Of a DNA stretch of 64,000 bases, positions 27,171 through 35,805 are shown piece after piece. Under the pieces are notes generated by a model. It saw only the letters and a list, made by a program, of their open reading frames with translations, ran no database searches and had not been told where the DNA came from. Positions within the stretch are counted from its first letter, which is position 1. Every line of letters starts with the position of its first letter. A program made the translations under genes and the position numbers. Origin of the DNA: Butyrivibrio proteoclasticus (lineage in GTDB: Bacteria; Bacillota; Clostridia; Lachnospirales; Lachnospiraceae); assembly GCF_900115735.1 (NCBI RefSeq), contig NZ_FOXO01000003.1, forward strand, positions 155,410 to 219,409, in the 5' to 3' direction.

Positions 27171-27210
27171 GTATACGATTTATGGATGTTTTAGTATACA
27201 GCTGTATACT
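27171..27210. promoter_or_regulatory. Candidate XRE operator (18-bp perfect palindrome)
   Basis: AGTATACAGCTGTATACT (27193-27210) is perfectly symmetrical; a related half site GGTATAC is at 27170-27176. They lie 75-115 bp upstream of the XRE start and upstream of the divergent HD-domain gene. Confidence 0.55.
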
Positions 27211-27328
27211 ACTCAGACACTGATTATTTATCGTTTCCTTATACCGTTGCTATCGCCAACTATCGTAAATAGTTAATCGCCATCCGAGCAAAAATGAAGT
27301 AGAATATTCTGAAAGATTGGAGGATATT

Positions 27329-27943
27329 ATGATCACACGTGATGATGCATTTGAACTATTAAAGAAATATAACAAAGATCCATTTCACATCCAGCACGCT
27401 CTTACTGTAGAAGCTGTCATGAAATGGTACGCAAAAGAACTTGGTTATTCAGCTGAAGAAGAACACTGGGGAATAGTTGGATTACTTCATGATATTGATT
27501 TCGAGTTATATCCGGATGAACACTGCCTAAAAGCTCCTGAGCTTCTCAGAGAAGGAGGCGTCAGTGATGACATTATCCACTCAGTCTGCTCTCACGGATA
27601 CGGAATAACTGTCGGAAATGGCACAACTATAGACGTAGAGCCCACCTTAGAAATGGAAAAGGTACTCTTTGCTGCTGACGAACTGACCGGCCTGATCTGG
27701 GCTACTGCTCTCATGAGGCCTTCAAAGAGCACAAAAGACATGGAACTAAAGTCCTTGAAAAAGAAATATAAAAGTAAAGGCTTTGCAGCAGGCTGTTCCA
27801 GAGAGGTTATAGAAAGAGGCGCTGCCCAGCTCGGTTGGGAACTTGATAAGCTTCTTACCATGACTTTGCAGGCGATGCAGGCATGTGAAGATACCATAAA
27901 CCAGAAGCTGGCTGCTGAACATATCTCCGATAAAACAGCGTGA
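27329..27943 (+). CDS. HD-domain phosphohydrolase-like protein
   Basis: 204 residues. The HD metal-binding pattern is visible: His in DPFHIQHALTVEAVM, HD in GLLHDIDFEL, His in SHGYG and Asp in AADELTG. Proteins of this type are predicted phosphohydrolases. The ATG at 27329 has GGAGG 5 nt upstream. It is one of only three plus-strand genes in the window and forms a single-gene unit ending in a strong terminator; it probably marks chromosomal DNA beyond the integrated element. Confidence 0.85.
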   Translation: MITRDDAFELLKKYNKDPFHIQHALTVEAVMKWYAKELGYSAEEEHWGIVGLLHDIDFELYPDEHCLKAPELLREGGVSDDIIHSVCSHGYGITVGNGTTIDVEPTLEMEKVLFAADELTGLIWATALMRPSKSTKDMELKSLKKKYKSKGFAAGCSREVIERGAAQLGWELDKLLTMTLQAMQACEDTINQKLAAEHISDKTA

Positions 27944-27965
27944 CCATATCGTTTTTTCCAATATA

Positions 27966-28012
27966 AAAGAGGAGTAATAGCAAACCTGTCATCGTTTGCC
28001 GGTCTCCTCTTT
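27966..28012. terminator. Bidirectional terminator between convergent genes
   Basis: AAAGAGGAG pairs with CTCCTCTTT and inner GCAAAC with GTTTGC. It lies between the HD gene (plus) and the acetyltransferase remnant (minus). Confidence 0.8.
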
Positions 28013-28019
28013 GTCGTAT

Positions 28020-28442
28020 TTAGTACTTTTTAATCCTCATGAAATAATGGTCCTCGTCTTCACCTGCTCTGTATGCCCCATTATTCAGCATTACCTTCTG
28101 GGATGCGATGTTGTCTTTATTGACACGAAGATAAATCTCATCCTCTGGAATAATCTTTTTCGCCTCGGAAATAGTAAGCTTTAGGCCGGCTGTATCATAT
28201 CCTTTTCCTCTTTCATCCCTCTTGATGCTGTAACCAATATGTCCTGCACCATTCCTAAGAGCTTCTGTAAGATGATGTCTGATACGAAACTCTCCAATCA
28301 GCTTCCCTTCATTCCATAAGTAGTAATACGTTTCAGGCACAAACCAGTCTGGCATATTTATAGGATGCTCATATGAAATGAGGGTCGGAAGTACCTTTGC
28401 AATATATTCATCATATGAAACGCCGTGATAAGGATTAGTTCT
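28020..28442 (-). pseudogene. N-terminally truncated GNAT acetyltransferase
   Basis: The frame encodes the C-terminal ~140 residues of a GNAT N-acetyltransferase: LWNEGKLIGEFRIRHHL, GHIGYSIKRDERGKGYDTAGL (acetyl-CoA-binding motif A) and LRVNKDNIASQKVMLNNGAY. In frame it continues upstream as NPYHGVSYDEYIAKVLPTL but then meets the TGA that is the stop codon of the adjacent ABC transporter gene. The first ~40 residues of the usual ~175-residue family are therefore missing and no suitable start with a ribosome site exists at a full-length position. A short product from ATG 28355 is possible but would lack part of the fold. The missing part was not found at the other end of the island. Confidence 0.7.
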
Positions 28443-30182
28443 TCAGTTATATACCCAATTCTCTGACTGCATCTGAACTGATATCATGTGACTATAGATA
28501 CCGTCATTAACTTTAAGCACAGAAGGTTTTCCCGACTCTGCTACTGTACCATTCTTTAGCACAACTATCTTGTCTGCACCATCAACTGTGCGCATGCGAT
28601 GGGCGATGATAAGGACAGTCTTATCCTTTATCAGGTCGCTGATGGCCTCCTGGATCAGTGATTCATTATCTACATCAAGGGACGCTGTGGCTTCATCCAT
28701 AAGAATGATAGGTGCATCCTTAAGGAATGCCCTGGCGATGGATATTCTCTGCCTTTCCCCACCGGACAGCTCAGAGCCGTTTTCTCCTATGAGTGTATTG
28801 TAACCATCAGGAAGCTTATCAATAAACTCATCGCAGTGGGCAAGCTTTGCTGCAGCCCGTACTTCCTCATCTGTAGCCTCTTTTTTGCCAATCCTGATAT
28901 TCTCAAGAATAGTATTATTGAAAAGAGTCACATCCTGGAACACTATGGAATACATTGATAAAAGAGTTTCCGGCTCAATCTTTGATATATCCATTCCACC
29001 AACGGTAATAAGCCCGCTGTCAATATCCCAAAACCTTGCCGCCAGTCTTGATACAGTAGTCTTTCCGCCGCCGGAAGGACCGATAAGCGCTGTAACCTCT
29101 CCCTGCTTTGCCACAAAACTCACATCGCTTAATACTGTTTCTCCATCCTCATATGAAAAATGCACATTCTTAAACTCAATATCATAGTTTTTGTTTGAAA
29201 GGGTATCTATGCCTGTCTGTTCCCTATGTGAAAGGATCTCATCCATTCTCTCACACTGAGTATCCGTTGCTATAAGTGCAGAAAAATTCTGAAGTGCTAT
29301 CTGCAAAGGCTCATACATCCTTGATACGACAAGAAGATACATAAAAAAAGTGACAACATTTATCTCATTCTTAATAAGAAGAGCTGAACCGGCAATTGCA
29401 ACAGTTCCGATGCCGAACTTTAAGATCATCTGGGCACTGCAGACAAATGCTGCATTCAGAAACTCAGAAAAGATATTGTGGGACTCAACAGCCTTGATTT
29501 TCTTATTAAGTTCTTCCATGTATGTATCCTGAGCATTGTAGGCTTTCAGGTCGCGCACTGTCTCAAGCGCTTCCTGTATACCGTCAAGACATGCCACCTT
29601 ATATCTGCTTCCTCTCCTGTTTACAGCATGCATCACATTTCTTGAGAAAAACACTATGATAAATGCTACAGGAAGCACCCATACAGCTGCTATAGCCATT
29701 CTTGCATCAAAGAAGAACAGACTTATTACTACAAGCGTTGTAGAAATGAAAGCGCCCACAAGCTCCGGCAGCCAGTGAGATGAAGCAGTCTCAAGCGTTG
29801 CACAGTCTGCCATGATGGTATTGGTCAGGTCTGCCAGATCTTTTTTACCAAAGAATGAAAGCGGTATCCTTCTTAACTTTTCTGCAAGAGAACGTCTTCT
29901 AACGCCGCTTTCGACATAGGTTGAGAAAAACGTTGCATTATACTGGAAATATTCAGTAATTGCTATAAGCAAAAGACAGATAATGCTCCCCACAATGAAT
30001 ATTACCACATGATTTTTCGGCAACTGCCCATTTAAAAGATCTCCTGTCATCATAAAGAGGATCCCTACAGGCATCATCTGTGCCAGGTTTGCCAGCGTGC
30101 ATGCCGCAAACGCTTTTAACATGTCCTTGGCGCCCTGCTCTGAAAGGGCGTATTTATGCTGTAATTTTTCCACTATACTCAT
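28443..30182 (-). CDS. ABC transporter, fused permease-ATPase half-transporter (YbtQ/IrtB-like)
   Basis: 579 residues: type IV exporter-fold membrane domain (~1-310, six helices) and ATPase domain (~335-579) with Walker A GPSGGGKTT, signature LSGGERQRIS, Walker B ILMDEATASLD. It pairs with the 592-residue protein encoded just upstream (ATGA overlap), forming a heterodimer. YbtP/YbtQ and IrtA/IrtB have exporter fold but import iron-siderophore; the neighbouring ECF genes and AraC regulator resemble metallophore uptake loci such as equibactin. The substrate is inferred. The C-terminal residue run ends naturally (SENWVYN). Confidence 0.88.
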   Translation of the reverse strand: MSIVEKLQHKYALSEQGAKDMLKAFAACTLANLAQMMPVGILFMMTGDLLNGQLPKNHVVIFIVGSIICLLLIAITEYFQYNATFFSTYVESGVRRRSLAEKLRRIPLSFFGKKDLADLTNTIMADCATLETASSHWLPELVGAFISTTLVVISLFFFDARMAIAAVWVLPVAFIIVFFSRNVMHAVNRRGSRYKVACLDGIQEALETVRDLKAYNAQDTYMEELNKKIKAVESHNIFSEFLNAAFVCSAQMILKFGIGTVAIAGSALLIKNEINVVTFFMYLLVVSRMYEPLQIALQNFSALIATDTQCERMDEILSHREQTGIDTLSNKNYDIEFKNVHFSYEDGETVLSDVSFVAKQGEVTALIGPSGGGKTTVSRLAARFWDIDSGLITVGGMDISKIEPETLLSMYSIVFQDVTLFNNTILENIRIGKKEATDEEVRAAAKLAHCDEFIDKLPDGYNTLIGENGSELSGGERQRISIARAFLKDAPIILMDEATASLDVDNESLIQEAISDLIKDKTVLIIAHRMRTVDGADKIVVLKNGTVAESGKPSVLKVNDGIYSHMISVQMQSENWVYN

Positions 30183-31957
30183 GCGCCCTTACCTACCTTC
30201 CAGTTTACTGATTTCTGATATTCGTTCCACATATGGCTGTAGATTCCCCTCTTTGCAAGAAGCTCTTCGTGCTTTCCGGATTCTGCAATCTTACCATCTG
30301 TAAGGACACATATCTTATCTGCATTTACTACAGTTGACAGACGATGGGCGATCATGATCAATGTTTTATCTTTTGACAGATTTGCAAAGGCCTGCTGGAC
30401 CATTATCTCATTGTCCGGATCCGCAAAGGCTGTCGCCTCGTCCAGAATCAGTATCGGTGCATTTTTAAGAAAAGCCCTTGCTATGGATATTCGCTGTGCT
30501 TCGCCACCTGATACATATGTACCTTTGCTTCCGATCATAGTATTTATGCCGTCCGGAAGTTTTTCTATTATATCCCAGCACATGGCATCCTTAAGAGCCT
30601 GTACCACTTCGTCCTGTGTAGCATCCGGACGCCCCATTCTTACATTATCAAGTATCGACATCTTAAGGAGCTTACTGTCCTGAAAAACATAAGATACCTG
30701 TTTCATAAGCTCAGAGGACGCAATGTCTTTTACATTGACACCTCCAATCTTAATACTGCCCTCTTTAACATCCCAGAATCTTGCAACAAGGGATGCTAGC
30801 GTGGTCTTTCCTCCTCCGGAAGGTCCCACAAATGCCACATGTTCACCCGGCTTTATATCCAGTGTGATACCATCGATGGCGTTGGCTTTTTTTTCGTCGT
30901 AAGTGAAGATGATATTGTCAATGCTGATGCTGCTATCTTTAGGAAGCTGAGGATTCGTAGCCTCCTTAAGGGGCTCGACCTCTAAAAGTGAGTACATCCT
31001 TTCCAGAGCATCTTTTACCACCATCTGACTTTCCCCCGCATAAGCCACCTTCATCAGGGTTACCGTGAGTATCGGAGTAATTATGATGTAAAAGAGAATG
31101 TTATAAAGGAATGTATCTGGGACGCCGTTCCCGGCAAAAATGAGACTGCAGGCCACAAGTGCTGCGAACACACCATTAGCCGCTGTTGTAAAGCCTATCA
31201 TGGGCATTCTCATTCCTATTGTATAGGTAATGGTCCACTTTTCATATTTATCTATTGCTTCCTTAAACCTCTTAAAAGAAAAGACTGACTGTCCAAAGGT
31301 CTTAACAACCGGAATTCCCCTGACATATTCAACAGCCTCAGCGGACATCTCATCAAGCGCATTCTGGTATTCCTTCATGTCATTTTGCATCTTTTCCCCC
31401 ATCATGCCTCCCATGGCAAGGAATGCGATGACAGCAGGAATGAGGCAGATAAGACCTATCTTCCAGTCAAAGAAAAGAAGCATGGCAATAAGCCCAATGG
31501 GAGTTGCGTAGCTCACGGCTTTATCCGGCAGACTGTGTGCCAGGAATGTCTCTGTAGCAGCGCTTGACTCCGCAACTATCTTTCTGATTTTTCCGCTCCC
31601 CTCGGATTCTATATACCCCATGGGAAGCTTCATAACATGCTCCATCATTGCAGTCCTCATGTTAGCCTGAACCCTGAAGGCTGCGATATGTGAACACATG
31701 AGAGCTGCGATATATATGACCATGGCTAAAAGGCTCATACCCACAGCGCTCCAGCCATGAGATACTATGTGAGTTGCCCTGTCAAAGTCAGGCCTTACTT
31801 CAACAACCTCTTTTATGATGCACCATATGTAATAGAATGGCACAAGTGCCACAAGAGCACTTATGGCTGCCAGTATCCATGAACATATGGTAAAATACTT
31901 ATGGTTGCCCGCATATTCGAACAGCTGCGCTATAACACTTTTCTTTTTCTCTCCCAT
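30179..31957 (-). CDS. ABC transporter, fused permease-ATPase half-transporter (YbtP/IrtA-like)
   Basis: 592 residues with an N-terminal exporter-fold membrane domain and a C-terminal ATPase domain: Walker A GPSGGGKTTL, signature VSGGEAQRIS, Walker B LILDEATAFAD. No siderophore-interacting FAD domain as in mycobacterial IrtA. The start overlaps the end of the ECF ATPase gene by 59 nt, and GGAGATAAAAGATT precedes the ATG at 31957. Expressed in the operon driven from the GTTAGC operator at 34753-34770. Confidence 0.88.
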   Translation of the reverse strand: MGEKKKSVIAQLFEYAGNHKYFTICSWILAAISALVALVPFYYIWCIIKEVVEVRPDFDRATHIVSHGWSAVGMSLLAMVIYIAALMCSHIAAFRVQANMRTAMMEHVMKLPMGYIESEGSGKIRKIVAESSAATETFLAHSLPDKAVSYATPIGLIAMLLFFDWKIGLICLIPAVIAFLAMGGMMGEKMQNDMKEYQNALDEMSAEAVEYVRGIPVVKTFGQSVFSFKRFKEAIDKYEKWTITYTIGMRMPMIGFTTAANGVFAALVACSLIFAGNGVPDTFLYNILFYIIITPILTVTLMKVAYAGESQMVVKDALERMYSLLEVEPLKEATNPQLPKDSSISIDNIIFTYDEKKANAIDGITLDIKPGEHVAFVGPSGGGKTTLASLVARFWDVKEGSIKIGGVNVKDIASSELMKQVSYVFQDSKLLKMSILDNVRMGRPDATQDEVVQALKDAMCWDIIEKLPDGINTMIGSKGTYVSGGEAQRISIARAFLKNAPILILDEATAFADPDNEIMVQQAFANLSKDKTLIMIAHRLSTVVNADKICVLTDGKIAESGKHEELLAKRGIYSHMWNEYQKSVNWKVGKGA

Positions 31958-33380
31958 AATCTTTTATCTCCCCGCTTGAATTAGTATTTACAACTTGCCC
32001 GTTCTCTAACCGGAGAACCACAGTAGCGCATCTCCTGACAAGATCCGGATCGTGAGTAACAACAAAAACTGTCTTTTGGCCACGCAGTGACCGTATGAGC
32101 TCTGCCACGCGCTCCATGTTATAGAAATCAAGCCCGCTGGAGGGCTCATCAAACAGGATAATATCTTTATCAGAAAGCAGCGCACTTGCAACTGCAACCC
32201 TCTGTTTCTGTCCACCTGAAAGACTCATGGGATGCCTGTCTGCCAATTCCTTAAGCCCAAGCTTATCCAGGATTTCAACTACTCTTTGTCTGTTTTCCTC
32301 ATCCATTCCCAACGTGACCTCATCCATAACCGTTTCACAGAACAGTTGATGGTTAACATCCTGCATGACCATGTATGAACTCTTCAGAAGATTTCTACTC
32401 TTTTGCTTCTTTTTTCCGATGATGGCATAACCCTTAAATCCCCTCATCAGCCCGCATATACATTTCGAAAATGTGGACTTGCCTGCACCATTGGAACCGA
32501 CTACTGCTATTACTTCATTCCGGGGTATTTCAAGCCTGTCTATATGAAGAGCATCACAATTTCTGTAATTGTAGAAAAGCTTCTCAAAGGTAATGGTCTC
32601 AGGATTCATCTTCCCTGTTTCAATTGGCGCCATCGAAAGATTCTCATTTATAGACCGAAGACCATGGCGTCTTAACTCTTCCTCAGACAGATTTCTGAAC
32701 TCTTTCATCGGCATATCAAAGATGATCTTCCCTTCTTTAAGGCAGATTACCCTGTCGCAGATATCCTTAAGCCAGTACAGCCTATGCTCAGCTACAACAA
32801 TCGTCCTTCCCTTCTGCTTCCAGCCAAGGAGAGTATTCTTAAGGTCTTCAATAGCCTCAAGACTTAAGTTAGATGAAGGTTCATCCAAAACACAAACCTC
32901 TGGATTTAGCGTATCTACAGATGCGCAGGCTATTCTTTGCTTTTCTCCACCCGACATTTCAAATATGCTTCTGTCCATTAAAGATCTGATCTTCATCAAA
33001 GCCACAGTAGTGTCTATGCGCTCCCTTATTTCTTCCTCCGGAAGTCCCATATTTTCAGGGCCAAAGGCAAGCTCGCTTGTGCTGTCCACACAGAAGAACT
33101 GGCTCCTGGGATTCTGGAATACCGAACCTACAACTTTTGCCGTCTCATAAAGTTCTGCTTCTGTCGTATCCATCCCAGCAACCGATACACTTCCATTCAT
33201 CCGTCCCTCATAGAAATGCGGGATAAGACCATTTATCATCCTGATAAGCGTTGTTTTACCGCATCCGGATTCACCACATAAAAGCACCGTCTCTCCCTTG
33301 TTTATCTTAAGGTTAATATTCCTGACAGAAGCTTGCTCTGTCCTCAAATAATTAAAGCTGACATTTTCAAATTCTATCAT
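31899..33380 (-). CDS. ECF transporter ATPase with two fused ABC domains (EcfA-EcfA')
   Basis: 493 residues carrying two complete ABC ATPase domains: first P-loop GESGCGKTTLIRM with signature MSGGEKQRIA, second P-loop GSNGAGKSTFSK with signature LSGGQKQRVA. Energises the EcfT/S-component module for vitamin- or metal-like substrate uptake. The ATG at 33380 overlaps the EcfT stop as ATGA; a longer upstream reading only covers EcfT sequence. The C-terminal 19 residues overlap the following ABC gene. Confidence 0.9.
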   Translation of the reverse strand: MIEFENVSFNYLRTEQASVRNINLKINKGETVLLCGESGCGKTTLIRMINGLIPHFYEGRMNGSVSVAGMDTTEAELYETAKVVGSVFQNPRSQFFCVDSTSELAFGPENMGLPEEEIRERIDTTVALMKIRSLMDRSIFEMSGGEKQRIACASVDTLNPEVCVLDEPSSNLSLEAIEDLKNTLLGWKQKGRTIVVAEHRLYWLKDICDRVICLKEGKIIFDMPMKEFRNLSEEELRRHGLRSINENLSMAPIETGKMNPETITFEKLFYNYRNCDALHIDRLEIPRNEVIAVVGSNGAGKSTFSKCICGLMRGFKGYAIIGKKKQKSRNLLKSSYMVMQDVNHQLFCETVMDEVTLGMDEENRQRVVEILDKLGLKELADRHPMSLSGGQKQRVAVASALLSDKDIILFDEPSSGLDFYNMERVAELIRSLRGQKTVFVVTHDPDLVRRCATVVLRLENGQVVNTNSSGEIKDYGREKEKCYSAAVRICGQP

Positions 33381-34111
33381 CTCACCACATCCACAATCAG
33401 TAATACCCACGGGACCAGGCACAATAACAATGCAGCGTAATCCTGCAGATGAAAACCTATCCTGCAGATATTAGTTCTTTTCACCTCGCCGCCAAGACCT
33501 CTTGTAAGAGCCGCTGCTGATAGTTCCTCTCCGATATTTACACAGCAGGTCATAAGAGGAACCATCCTGTACTCTATAATCTTGGAAGCATGTCTCCCCC
33601 CAATGTTTATTCCTCTCATTTTCATCGCGCAGCTAATTGAATCAGCCTCATCTACAACTGTAGGAAAAAAACGGAACATAACAGATAACGGAATGATGAA
33701 ATTATCGCTTACATGGAGCTTTTTCATTGCTGCTGTAAATTCGCTTACAGTTGTAGACTCCATCAGATACCTCCCCATCATTATGCAGGGAAGGAACCTT
33801 CCAAGCACTCCGCATGAGCCGAGGATAATATAGTAAATAAGCCCTCTCAAATCATGCGCATTAGCAAAGGCCAGAAGCATACTCGATCCCCAAAACAGCA
33901 CTATTCCAATAATCGCTGTTTTGAATCTCTTTGCAGTTAGAAGCAGGAGAAAAGGCACCATGCAAAGTACAGGTACAAGCATTCCGCATCTTCTACCTCC
34001 GGCACCGCCCAATGCAAAGGTTGTTACCGTGATGAGTAATGCCAGCTTTGTTCTGGGATCCATGATAAGTCCACGATCAAGTTTTCCCGGGTTATATACC
34101 GCACTTTCCAT
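33377..34111 (-). CDS. ECF transporter T component (EcfT, CbiQ-like)
   Basis: 244-residue membrane protein with about five helices. The MDPRTKLALLI entry (here starting near residue 17) is the canonical EcfT N-terminus, and the cytoplasmic coupling helices carry AMKMRGI and AALTRGL, the two Ala-Arg-Gly motifs that contact the ATPases. Starts one base into the S-component stop (TGATG). Couples S component and ATPases. Confidence 0.9.
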   Translation of the reverse strand: MESAVYNPGKLDRGLIMDPRTKLALLITVTTFALGGAGGRRCGMLVPVLCMVPFLLLLTAKRFKTAIIGIVLFWGSSMLLAFANAHDLRGLIYYIILGSCGVLGRFLPCIMMGRYLMESTTVSEFTAAMKKLHVSDNFIIPLSVMFRFFPTVVDEADSISCAMKMRGINIGGRHASKIIEYRMVPLMTCCVNIGEELSAAALTRGLGGEVKRTNICRIGFHLQDYAALLLCLVPWVLLIVDVVR

Positions 34112-34716
34112 CAGACGATACCGGCTTTCTCAAAATGCTTTTTAAGGAAATGCATTCCAAGGAGTGCTCCGAGAACCCCGAAGACAAATGAACATGCCAG
34201 GATTATAGGTGCTGTCCATGGTCTGAATATCCTTGTCATAGCCTCAACATAGTCGCTTCCAAAGGATGTTCTTGTTGAAAAATATCCGTTTATGTCAAGA
34301 TATAATGGCAGGAAACACCCAAAGATTGTTATACACATAATTCCATAACTTAAGACTGTCTTCTTTTTACTTGAATAATCTCCGCTCTTTGCAACAAGAT
34401 CCGCAACAATTCCGCATATAATTCCAAAAATAAACGGCCAGAAGCCCATTCCTGTAACCCACAAAAATGCTCCAATTATAATAGTAATAATTGTGATCAT
34501 CCCGAACTTTTTAACCTTTGTAAAAAATAGCATCATGGTAATACCACCAATCAGAGGGCATAGAACAGATAACATCGGCATCATGATCGGAATGAATCCC
34601 AACATAGAGATTGCAGTCATTATCACAAGATAGATAGCTGCATAAATTCCGATATTTATCAGGTCTTTTCCTCCAAGCTTTTCATTATTTTTTTTCTGAG
34701 TCATTATCCCATCCAT
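34111..34716 (-). CDS. ECF transporter S component, MptD/MptE-like
   Basis: 201-residue integral membrane protein with about six helices (IGIYAAIYLVIMTAISMLGF, MPMLSVLCPLIGGITMMLFF, GFWPFIFGIICGIVADLVA). Size and pattern fit the MptD family of putative S components, which occur with EcfT, fused EcfA and YbtPQ-like half-transporters. The substrate is not known. The ATG at 34716 with AAGGAG 6 nt upstream is used; an in-frame ATG at 34743 overlaps the predicted promoter -10 element. First gene of the six-kilobase transport operon. Confidence 0.82.
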   Translation of the reverse strand: MDGIMTQKKNNEKLGGKDLINIGIYAAIYLVIMTAISMLGFIPIMMPMLSVLCPLIGGITMMLFFTKVKKFGMITIITIIIGAFLWVTGMGFWPFIFGIICGIVADLVAKSGDYSSKKKTVLSYGIMCITIFGCFLPLYLDINGYFSTRTSFGSDYVEAMTRIFRPWTAPIILACSFVFGVLGALLGMHFLKKHFEKAGIV

Positions 34717-34741
34717 ATTTTTCTCCTTCCGCCACACTGGC

Positions 34742-34770
34742 ATTATAGTGATTGTTAGCTTCCGCTAACA
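34742..34770 (-). promoter_or_regulatory. GTTAGC operator and promoter of the ECF/ABC operon
   Basis: TGTTAGC-4 nt-GCTAACA palindrome (34753-34770), within a longer imperfect symmetry (TATAGTG ... CACTATA). On the minus strand a perfect TATAAT (34747-34742) lies 5 bp downstream, so the operator covers the -35 and spacer region. One of six such sites on the island. Confidence 0.75.
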
Positions 34771-34834
34771 CCACTATATGATTTTAGTTATTTGCCTCCT
34801 ATATTTCTACAGCAAAATAGCATTTTTAGCCTTT

Positions 34835-35785
34835 TTAGCATCGACTTATTCTTTTATATTCCATTGGGAGAACTTTGTGATACTTAAGGAATGCTTCTGA
34901 AAATCTCGACTGGTTCTGGTAACCTACAGTTTCTGCGATTTTACCAAGGTTTTCTTTGTTTTCCCTGATAAGCTCAGCTGCTTTTCTCATCCTTATTTCG
35001 CTTATAATCTCACTGTACCCTTTTCCAAATACTGCACGAAAATAATTCTTAAGCGAGGATTCACTTATACCAAAAGAAGCAGCCAGCTCGGCTGCTGAAT
35101 GACGTTTTGATAAATCAGCTGATATAATCCCTAGGGCTTCTTTAGCAATATCCACCTGTGAAGAGGTGCAAAAGGTTCTTCTTTTGTCAGACTTAAAAGA
35201 CATACCGTTGATGAGATACAAAAGTTTTATGATATCCATAAGCAAAAGATTACTGTCAGTCTGCCCCAGAATATCATCCTTAAGATCCTCCACACATCTT
35301 CTGATACGCTCTTCTGCCACGGTTATGAATGGAATGCTTCTATCAGTACACTTTTGTGTTATTTCATTTATAATATTTTCTTTGCCATTAAATGAAAGGA
35401 TCTTGCCAAGTTCCTCAGAAGGATACAGAATCAGTTCTATCCCCTCGTATTCTGCCGTTGGGTAAAAGAATGCTTCCTCGTTGTTCTGGGAAGTGCCATA
35501 ATCAATTGCCAGTTCATCACCCACAACAAAGGTAGTCACCCCCGAGTTGAGCAGTACCTCGCATCGACCACGAAAGCAGTAATTTATCTTGACTGGTACC
35601 GTATCCTGATTTTTAAATGAGGTTGACCTGAAAATAGTTTCCGGTAAATACCTTGACCATATATCTATATAGCCGGCGTGAAAAAGATCATCATATACAA
35701 TCCATTTCATTTTTCCTTCATTCCCGCAGTCAGTTGCCGGAAGCTTAAAATCAATCTGTGTGCTCTTATTTATAAAAACAGCCAT
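34835..35785 (-). CDS. AraC-family transcriptional regulator (YbtA-like)
   Basis: 316 residues: an N-terminal sensory part and a C-terminal AraC DNA-binding domain with two HTHs (SAAELAASFGISESSLKNYF and LGKIAETVGYQNQSRFSEAF). AraC regulators of this kind accompany siderophore loci (YbtA, PchR). It follows the methyltransferase gene at 35806 by 20 nt and is thus transcribed from the iron-box promoter near 36770. It could act on the ECF/ABC operon just downstream. Confidence 0.88.
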   Translation of the reverse strand: MAVFINKSTQIDFKLPATDCGNEGKMKWIVYDDLFHAGYIDIWSRYLPETIFRSTSFKNQDTVPVKINYCFRGRCEVLLNSGVTTFVVGDELAIDYGTSQNNEEAFFYPTAEYEGIELILYPSEELGKILSFNGKENIINEITQKCTDRSIPFITVAEERIRRCVEDLKDDILGQTDSNLLLMDIIKLLYLINGMSFKSDKRRTFCTSSQVDIAKEALGIISADLSKRHSAAELAASFGISESSLKNYFRAVFGKGYSEIISEIRMRKAAELIRENKENLGKIAETVGYQNQSRFSEAFLKYHKVLPMEYKRISRC

Positions 35786-35805
35786 TCAGCATCTCCTTAT
35801 AGGTC

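Noticed and set aside
22201..27328. Attachment-site direct repeats for the integrated element
   Set aside because: Only short A/T matches (such as GATTATTT) are shared between the two flanks; not better than chance.
28443..31957. Calling the ABC pair a multidrug exporter
   Set aside because: Exporter fold alone is ambiguous; the co-operonic ECF module, AraC regulator and iron-box regulon favour YbtPQ/IrtAB-like uptake, although export is not excluded.
32593..33150. 185-codon plus-strand frame inside the ECF ATPase gene
   Set aside because: Antisense of a well-supported two-domain ATPase; no recognisable domain or ribosome site.
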